From NCBI GenBank assembly GCA_946611835.1, contig CAMOEE010000084.1, positions 1 through 10,086 on the forward strand: a stretch of DNA of 10,086 nucleotides. The letters run 5' to 3'. Origin of the DNA: an uncultured Treponema sp. Lineage in GTDB: Bacteria; Spirochaetota; Spirochaetia; Treponematales; Treponemataceae. Both the position numbers and the translations under genes were made by a program. The notes beneath the pieces were generated by a model that was not told the DNA's origin, made no database searches, and saw only the letters and a list, made by a program, of their open reading frames with translations. Positions 4,808-10,086 of the stretch are shown piece by piece (position 1 is the stretch's first letter; each line of letters starts with the position of its first letter).

Positions 4808-5944
4808 TCATGAATTGCCAACTGCTAATTTCCACAGGCGGCGGGCTCTCGTATCCTTAAAATCCTCGGGGAGGGATTCTCTGCTCATGTCAAATACAGC
4901 GACGGCTTTTCCTGAATCCGTTGTTTTCGGGATAAGATTCTCATCGAATTTCAGGCGGTGAGAGTTGGTAGAAAAATAGAGGACTCCGCCCCTGTTCAAA
5001 AGATTCAGACATTTTTTGACGAGTTCCGGCCAGTCCCGGTTGATGTCAAGGGGTTTACGGGTCGCCTTTGAATTTGAGAAAGTAGGCGGGTCAAGGATAA
5101 TCATGTCGTAGCGGTTGCTTCCCTCCGCGTTGGGAACTTCCGCCAGCTTCTGGTTCAAAAAGCCGGTGACATCTGCCCGGGTAAAGAAGAATTTCGGGCT
5201 GTCCGGGTCAAAGTCATTTAGGGCAAAATTAAAGCGGGCCCACTCCAGATAGGTATTGCTTAAATCAACGGACTCCACGCGGCGGGCCTTTCCCTCGGCG
5301 GCATAGACAGAGAAACTTCCGGTATAACAGAAAAGATTCAGAACGGATTTTCCTGAAGATGTCGCCCTCACGACGGAGCGAAGGGGGCGGTGGTCAAAGA
5401 AAAGCCCCGTATCCAGGTAATCGCTCAGGTTGACCTTGAAAAGCTGCCCGCATTCCTGCACAAAACCAGCTACCGTTCGTTCGGATTCAATTTTCTCATA
5501 CTGGTTCTCGCCTTTCTGATGCTTACGAAGCTTTTGAATCACATGGCTTTCAGGGATAGAGAGAGTCAAAGCGACGGCTTTTTTCATTTCGTCAAGCCAG
5601 ACCTGCTCATCACTGTCTGATTTTTCATACGGTCTCTCATACAGGTAAAGATGGGCGAACATCCGTTCGTTTTTTTCTCTGGCGGCGGAAAGGTCATTGG
5701 CGGAAATCCGTGCCTCTTCGTTTTTTAAAAAGATAGCCGCGTCTGTTTTTGAGTCCATGCCTTCCGGCAGAAATTCATAAATATCAAGGGCGAGGGGAAC
5801 TTCGGGAATGTCCCGGTCATAAAGACGGTAACAGGTGACCCTCTCACGGCGTGCCCATTTCCGTAAATTTTTGTATTTTTTTGCAAGGCGATTAGAGAAA
5901 ATCTTCGCCTGATAGGCATTCTGTTCAGATGAGTTACGGTTCAT
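4808..5944 (-). CDS. rlmK: Stand-alone RlmK-type 23S rRNA methyltransferase
   Basis: The product resembles the C-terminal RlmK half of the enteric RlmKL fusion, which makes m7G2069 in 23S rRNA. Shared segments are NRLAKKYKNLRKWARRE (18-34), CYRLYDRDIPE (38-48), KGENQYEKI (144-152), VNLSDYLDTGLFFDHR (171-186), the SAM-binding VLNLFCYTGSFSV (201-213), VDLSNTYLEWA (226-236) and the catalytic DPPTFSNSK (285-293). The RlmL half with its THUMP domain is absent. Residues about 60-105 form an extra charged segment compared with the E. coli protein. The frame is open to 6127, but those codons cross the divergent promoter and the opposing gene and do not resemble the family. ATG 5944 gives 378 residues; ATG 5980 is an alternative. 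There is no Shine-Dalgarno sequence. Related single-domain RlmI-type enzymes (m5C1962) are the main alternative. Confidence 0.85.
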   Translation of the reverse strand: MNRNSSEQNAYQAKIFSNRLAKKYKNLRKWARRERVTCYRLYDRDIPEVPLALDIYEFLPEGMDSKTDAAIFLKNEEARISANDLSAAREKNERMFAHLYLYERPYEKSDSDEQVWLDEMKKAVALTLSIPESHVIQKLRKHQKGENQYEKIESERTVAGFVQECGQLFKVNLSDYLDTGLFFDHRPLRSVVRATSSGKSVLNLFCYTGSFSVYAAEGKARRVESVDLSNTYLEWARFNFALNDFDPDSPKFFFTRADVTGFLNQKLAEVPNAEGSNRYDMIILDPPTFSNSKATRKPLDINRDWPELVKKCLNLLNRGGVLYFSTNSHRLKFDENLIPKTTDSGKAVAVFDMSRESLPEDFKDTRARRLWKLAVGNS

Positions 5945-5950
5945 AAAGAC

Positions 5951-5979
5951 AGAGTAGCACAGATTGATATATTTTTCCA
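5951..5979 (-). promoter_or_regulatory. Possible promoter of the rlmK-like gene, predicted leaderless start
   Basis: On the minus strand TGGAAA (5974-5979) lies 17 bases before TACTCT (5951-5956), which is preceded by TGC as in an extended -10. Six bases separate it from the ATG at 5944. The hexamers are imperfect, so this call rests partly on the same spacing recurring at other genes in the window. Confidence 0.35.
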
Positions 5980-6042
5980 TCTTAAAATATTTGTTGCAAA
6001 ACCGGCCAAAGTCATGTAGTCTATAAGGGAAGGGGTGGAAGA

Positions 6043-8652
6043 GTGCAGCTCGTTTATACAAAAGATAACTGTGTCGGATGCAACAAATGTATTTCTGCAT
6101 GCTCATGTATCGGAGCCTGTGTCTCAACAGAACCGGACGAAAACGGAAAATCCAGAATAAATGTAAATGCGGAGCGTTGCATTGCCTGCGGAGCCTGCTT
6201 TGATGTGTGCGAACACAAAGCCCGCTCTTACATTGATGACACTGAAGCCTTTTTCACAGACCTTGCCAGGGGAATGCCGATTTCCGTTCTTATTGCCCCG
6301 GCATTCAAGGCGAATTACCCAGAACAATATGAGCGGGTTCTGGGCGGTCTGAAGGCTCTAGGCGTAAGGCGTTTTATAAATGTTTCCTTTGGTGCCGACA
6401 TAACTACCTGGGGCTACATCAACTACATACAAAAATATGGATTTAAGGGCGGAATCTCCCAGCCCTGTCCCTCTGTCGTCAATTACATAGAACATTATCT
6501 TCCGGATTTAATCGGAAAACTCTTTCCGGTTCAAAGTCCCCTCATGTGCGCGGCAATTTACGCCCGCAAAGAAATGGGCATTACTGACCGATTTGCATTC
6601 ATAAGCCCATGTATTGCAAAAAAAATTGAAATAAACAATCCCGTAAACAAGGGGCTGGTGCAATACAATGTCACTTTCGAGCATCTTATGCGCTATGTCT
6701 CAGAGCATAAAATAGACGGAAAGCCGTGTTCCGATGAAATTGAATACGGGCTAGGTTCTGTCTATCCTATGCCCGGAGGACTTGCCGAAAATGTCCGCTG
6801 GCTGGTAGGTGAGAGCGTTTTCATAAGGTACATGGAGGGTGAAAAGAGGCTCTATAAATTCCTCGAGAAAAACGCCGCTAAAATTCAAAATCAGGATAAT
6901 CCTTTTTACTTCATAGATGTGCTCAACTGCTCCAACGGCTGTCTCTGCGGTACGGCAACAGATCCGGCAATTGCAGATACAGATATGGCATTGTCTAATA
7001 TGGTCTCCATACGGGAATCTGTTAAAAAGAACGACCATGATAGCGCCTGGGCAAGGAACGCCAGTCCTGAAGAAAGAATGGCGGCCCTGAATAAGCAATT
7101 TGAAAAACTTGATTTAAATGACTACCTGCGCACATATACAGACCGGTCAGAATCATGCAAGATAAAAGTTCCGTCAAAAGAAGAGCTTGAGGACATATTT
7201 GTCTCCATGAAAAAATATACTCCGGAATCAAGGAGCATAAACTGCGCTTCCTGCGGCTACGGCACATGCAAGGACATGGCTACGGCGATTTTCAACGGTT
7301 TCAATTACAAGGAAAACTGCGTCCACTACCTTAAGGATGTAATTACTGAGGAAGAAGACAAACTGAAATATCAGGCTGAGCATGATATGCTTACAGGAAT
7401 ACTGAACCGCCGCACAATCTGCGAGAAAATCTCCCAGCATCTTAAGAAAAATTACACTGCAAATGAAAAAAATTATAAATATTCTGTGGTTCTGGTTGAC
7501 ATCGACGGTTTCAAGAGCATAAATGAAACATACGGTTACGGTCAGACCGATGCAATACTCAAGTATCTTGCAGCAAAAATGAAAGTGCTTGCGGAGAATA
7601 AAAGGCTGCTTTTGGGTCGCTACTCCGGCGGAGAATTTCTCTTTTTCGTGCCACACACACACCTTACGGAGTCACACCCGCTTACCAGAGAAATCAAACA
7701 TGTCTTTTCAGAGCCTGTTCCGATTGTCGGAGGCGAAAAGTTGCGTATTTCGGTCAGCATCGGCATATCAAATTCTGACGGCACAACGACGCCTGAGCAG
7801 CATATCATTAATGCTGAGACGGCAATGTTCTCCGCAAAAACGCACAGTCATAATTCCATACTCGTATACTCAGAGGAACTTAAGGAAATTGCCCGTCAGG
7901 AAAATATTATTAAGGAAAACCTTCTTGATGCCTTTGAAAACGACGGTTTCTTTATGGTTTACCAGCCAAAAGTCGATGTGCATACAAAAAAACTCGTAGG
8001 CTACGAGGCTTTGGTCAGGATGAAAAAGCCGGGAATGTACCCCGGAAATTTCATCCCGGTGGCAGAAAAGAACGGCTGGATCTGGCGCATAGGGCGTATT
8101 ACCACGGAACTTACCATAAAACAGCTGGCCGCATGGCGTGATGCGGGCTATGAGCTTTATCCAGTTTCCATAAACTTCTCCAGCAACCAGATGAGCGACA
8201 CAGGCTATATTGATTTTCTTGAGCAGCTGCTCCTGAAATATCAGATTCCGTCAAATCTTGTGGAAATTGAAATCACTGAAGGCGTATTTTTGGGAAAATC
8301 CTCTCAGGCAGAAGACTTATTCCGCAGGCTGAAAGACCTGAACATCCGCATGCTTATGGATGACTTTGGCACGGGTTATTCATCCCTGGCTTACCTTACA
8401 TATATCCCGGTAGATGTCATCAAGCTGGATAAGTCTCTTGTGGATGCATATCTTGTCGACGGAAAGGATTCCTTTATCCGCAATATGATTACCCTTATCC
8501 ACGACCTGCACAAGGAAATGCTTGTGGAAGGTGTCGAGGAAAAGTGGCAGTACGAACGGCTCAAGGAATTTAATGCTGACACAATACAAGGCTATTACTT
8601 CAGCAAACCAGTCTCGGCAGATGAGGCAATCACATTTAATGTGACTGATTAA
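6043..8652 (+). CDS. HydS-like [FeFe]-hydrogenase sensor fused to GGDEF-EAL (c-di-GMP phosphodiesterase)
   Basis: This 869-residue soluble protein joins five modules. Residues 1-60 are a ferredoxin-like domain with Cys10/13/16/20 and Cys46/49/52/56. Residues about 78-365 are an [FeFe]-hydrogenase large-subunit domain; the four cysteines expected to hold the H-cluster are Cys142 (QPCPSVVNYIE), Cys190 (SPCIAKKIE), Cys296 and Cys300 (LNCSNGC). Residues 401-426 form a further Fe-S motif, Cys401/404/409/426. A short charged helix (about 428-446) leads to a GGDEF domain whose signature is SGGEF (528-532). The EAL domain (about 622-869) keeps EAL (655-657), Asn711, Glu743, DDFGTG (773-778), Lys794, EGVE (829-832) and Gln849. 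I infer a hydrogen or redox sensor that controls c-di-GMP breakdown. No membrane segment, PAS domain or kinase is visible. The GTG start follows an AAGGGGTG site. Maturases are not in the window. Confidence 0.88.
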   Translation: MQLVYTKDNCVGCNKCISACSCIGACVSTEPDENGKSRINVNAERCIACGACFDVCEHKARSYIDDTEAFFTDLARGMPISVLIAPAFKANYPEQYERVLGGLKALGVRRFINVSFGADITTWGYINYIQKYGFKGGISQPCPSVVNYIEHYLPDLIGKLFPVQSPLMCAAIYARKEMGITDRFAFISPCIAKKIEINNPVNKGLVQYNVTFEHLMRYVSEHKIDGKPCSDEIEYGLGSVYPMPGGLAENVRWLVGESVFIRYMEGEKRLYKFLEKNAAKIQNQDNPFYFIDVLNCSNGCLCGTATDPAIADTDMALSNMVSIRESVKKNDHDSAWARNASPEERMAALNKQFEKLDLNDYLRTYTDRSESCKIKVPSKEELEDIFVSMKKYTPESRSINCASCGYGTCKDMATAIFNGFNYKENCVHYLKDVITEEEDKLKYQAEHDMLTGILNRRTICEKISQHLKKNYTANEKNYKYSVVLVDIDGFKSINETYGYGQTDAILKYLAAKMKVLAENKRLLLGRYSGGEFLFFVPHTHLTESHPLTREIKHVFSEPVPIVGGEKLRISVSIGISNSDGTTTPEQHIINAETAMFSAKTHSHNSILVYSEELKEIARQENIIKENLLDAFENDGFFMVYQPKVDVHTKKLVGYEALVRMKKPGMYPGNFIPVAEKNGWIWRIGRITTELTIKQLAAWRDAGYELYPVSINFSSNQMSDTGYIDFLEQLLLKYQIPSNLVEIEITEGVFLGKSSQAEDLFRRLKDLNIRMLMDDFGTGYSSLAYLTYIPVDVIKLDKSLVDAYLVDGKDSFIRNMITLIHDLHKEMLVEGVEEKWQYERLKEFNADTIQGYYFSKPVSADEAITFNVTD

Positions 8653-8664
8653 GTGTGTACACTT
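8651..8664. repeat. Short inverted repeat over the helicase -35 region
   Basis: AAGTGT (8651-8656) and ACACTT (8659-8664) form a 6-2-6 inverted repeat directly after the stop codon of the sensor gene and across the -35 element of the helicase promoter. The two-base centre makes an RNA hairpin unlikely; a binding site for a dimeric regulator is possible. It is short enough to occur by chance. Confidence 0.35.
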
Positions 8665-8684
8665 TCCCATAAATTTACTATAAT
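8656..8684 (+). promoter_or_regulatory. Promoter of the DEAD-box helicase gene
   Basis: TGTACA (8656-8661) and a perfect TATAAT (8679-8684) are 17 bases apart. Transcription would start near 8691, giving a leader of about 89 bases. Long leaders are common for cold-responsive helicase genes, but no conserved element was recognised here. Confidence 0.6.
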
Positions 8685-8779
8685 TGCAGAATAAATTTGA
8701 ATCCATCTCACAGATTACGCAGGCAAAATATTCGGGCCGTGCAATCCCTGAGAAAATATATCAATTCTTTGGAAAACTC

Positions 8780-10086
8780 ATGAATTATTCAGAAATCAAC
8801 TTACACGAACTTCTTCAGAAAGGACTCGCTGAGTGCGGCTACATCACATGCACTCCCGTTCAGGAACAGGTTCTTTCGGCCTCTCTTGAAGGCACTGATT
8901 TGTATGTTCAGTCACAGACTGGTACTGGTAAAACTGCGGCATTTTTGGTCTCAATCATGCAGGAAATCCTCGCCCGGAAAGGCGAGGGGGCGGAAGGAGC
9001 CGGAACAGGCGAGCCTGCAAAAAAGAACGCCCTTATCCTGGTTCCGACCCGTGAGCTTGCGGTTCAGGTTGAGGAAGAGGCCAAGAAAGTCGGAAAATAC
9101 ACCGGCCTTCGCTTCGCTTCGTTCTACGGCGGGGTGGGCTACGAAAAACAGGTGGCTGACCTTAAAAAAGGCGTTGACATCATCATCGGAACTCCCGGCC
9201 GCGTCATCGATTTGACGGAAGGTAAGCAGATGGATCTTTCTCATGTGGGTTATCTCACAGTGGACGAGGCTGACCGCATGTTCGACATGGGCTTTTACCC
9301 GGATTTGCGGAAGCTCATTCACTTTCTGCCTTCCAGCGAAAACCGTCAGACCATGCTCTTTTCGGCAACCCTCAATTCTTATGTCAAGAATCTCGCCTGG
9401 GAATATACCCGGGACGCAAAGGAAATCACGATTGAGGCCCAGAACATCACCGTGGACGAAATTGACCAGGAGCTGATTCATGTATCTAGCGACGACAAAA
9501 TGCGGCTTTTATTGGGCATTTTCCAGAAAGAAAATCCTGAGAGCGTGATTATTTTCTGCGACACGAAAAAGATGTGCGAAATCGTCTCAAAGCGTCTTTC
9601 AATAAATGGCATCAAAAACGAGTACATAATCGGCGACCTGCCTCAGGCCAAACGGCTAAAAATCATGGATTCCTTTAAGGAAGGCAAGGTAACTTGTCTC
9701 GTGGCGACAGATGTGGCAGCCCGGGGAATCGATGTGAACGATCTTGCCATGGTCGTAAACTACGATTTACCCAACGAAGCCGAAAACTATGTCCACAGAA
9801 TCGGTCGAACGGCCCGTGCGGGAAAATCCGGCAAGGCCTACACATTCTGCAGCGAGCGGGATGTTTATTCCCTGGCTCCAATCGAGCGATACATCGAAAA
9901 GCAGATTCCAAGCCGGGTAGCCGTTGAGGAAGACTTTGCCGAAGACAAATCTAAGGATGTCTATATCCGCCTTGATTCAGAAGAGCGGGACGGTAAATTC
10001 AGACGCGGATACACGCAGACAGACTCGAATGGTGAGCCGGGCAGGGGAAGAGATTCCCGAAGGCGAAGAGACAGGGGAAGCCGCCG
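8780..10086 (+). CDS. DEAD-box ATP-dependent RNA helicase, 3' end outside window
   Basis: DEAD-box helicases unwind short RNA duplexes with ATP and act in ribosome assembly, RNA decay or cold adaptation. The visible 435 residues contain the full core in order: Q motif TPVQ (25-28), motif I SQTGTGKT (45-52), PTREL (89-93), TPGR (138-141), DEAD (162-165), SAT (195-197), IIFCDT (257-262), ATDVAARGID (309-318) and HRIGRTARAG (339-348). After about 405 a basic Arg/Gly-rich tail begins and runs off the window, suiting non-specific RNA binding. It resembles the RhlE/CsdA group but cannot be assigned to one member. The ATG at 8780 is preferred because MNYSEINLHELLQKGL leads directly into the Q motif. 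The frame stays open back to 8684, but no good start or ribosome site supports a longer form. The site at 8780 is weak (GGAAA). Confidence 0.95.
   Translation, partial: MNYSEINLHELLQKGLAECGYITCTPVQEQVLSASLEGTDLYVQSQTGTGKTAAFLVSIMQEILARKGEGAEGAGTGEPAKKNALILVPTRELAVQVEEEAKKVGKYTGLRFASFYGGVGYEKQVADLKKGVDIIIGTPGRVIDLTEGKQMDLSHVGYLTVDEADRMFDMGFYPDLRKLIHFLPSSENRQTMLFSATLNSYVKNLAWEYTRDAKEITIEAQNITVDEIDQELIHVSSDDKMRLLLGIFQKENPESVIIFCDTKKMCEIVSKRLSINGIKNEYIIGDLPQAKRLKIMDSFKEGKVTCLVATDVAARGIDVNDLAMVVNYDLPNEAENYVHRIGRTARAGKSGKAYTFCSERDVYSLAPIERYIEKQIPSRVAVEEDFAEDKSKDVYIRLDSEERDGKFRRGYTQTDSNGEPGRGRDSRRRRDRGSR

Noticed and set aside
5945..6127. N-terminal extension of the methyltransferase of up to 61 residues
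   Set aside because: It crosses the divergent promoter region and the opposing ribosome binding site and start of the sensor gene, is rich in Cys/Tyr/Phe unlike the family, and family similarity begins only after the ATG at 5944.
7228..7662. Opposite-strand reading frame of 144 codons inside the sensor gene
   Set aside because: It is the antisense shadow of a gene with clear Fe-S and GGDEF motifs, and it has no recognisable domain of its own.
6043..8652. Catalytic energy-conserving [FeFe]-hydrogenase
   Set aside because: The proton-relay cysteine is missing, the third motif is altered, no partner hydrogenase subunits adjoin it, and it is fused to signalling domains, all pointing to a sensor.
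8684..8779. In-frame N-terminal extension of the DEAD-box helicase
   Set aside because: The only visible early start is a TTG within the -10 element, with no ribosome site; the ATG at 8780 gives the normal distance to the Q motif.
8951..9481. Opposite-strand reading frame of 176 codons inside the helicase gene
   Set aside because: The plus strand encodes all the DEAD-box motifs over this interval; the antisense frame follows from its codon bias.

Overview
The window reads as chromosomal housekeeping DNA from a spirochaete, most likely a Treponema-type anaerobe. The evidence is the start of ribosomal protein S2, a lipoprotein with a loose spirochaetal-style lipobox, the tight order coaD / rpmF-acpP / rnc / rpmE, and AT-rich intergenic regions with good TTGACA/TATAAT promoters. 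The genus is an inference from protein resemblance, not a search result. No rRNA, tRNA, insertion sequence, prophage or CRISPR was seen.

Layout. The left 2.4 kb lies on the minus strand. From right to left it holds a lipoprotein (1761-2375), a secreted HEAT-repeat-like protein (956-1657), the Maf nucleotide pyrophosphatase (237-827) and the first 31 codons of rpsB (1-94, cut by the window edge). A 56-bp divergent promoter region separates the lipoprotein gene from coaD (2432-2911). Plus-strand genes follow: rpmF (3062-3250), acpP (3306-3542), rnc (3622-4350) and rpmE (4509-4718). A bidirectional terminator at 4737-4767 separates rpmE from a convergent stand-alone RlmK-type 23S rRNA methyltransferase (4808-5944). 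Divergent from that is an 869-residue regulatory protein (6043-8652). A DEAD-box RNA helicase (8780 onward) runs off the right edge. No stretch of 300 bases or more lacks a gene.

The most interesting gene is 6043-8652. It joins a ferredoxin-like 2[4Fe-4S] domain, an [FeFe]-hydrogenase H-cluster domain of the sensory (HydS-like) kind, a further four-cysteine Fe-S motif, a degenerate GGDEF domain (SGGEF) and an intact EAL domain. The simplest reading is a hydrogen- or redox-sensing cyclic-di-GMP phosphodiesterase in one polypeptide, with no PAS domain and no separate kinase.

A second theme is start-site architecture. Four genes (lipoprotein, coaD, rnc, rlmK-like) lack a Shine-Dalgarno sequence and have a -10-like hexamer ending exactly six bases before the ATG, which predicts leaderless mRNAs. 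The genes whose promoters lie farther upstream have Shine-Dalgarno sequences. The other genes supply translation and core metabolism: ribosomal proteins S2, L32 and L31, rRNA processing and methylation, CoA synthesis, and acyl carrier protein, whose 4'-phosphopantetheine arm derives from CoA.
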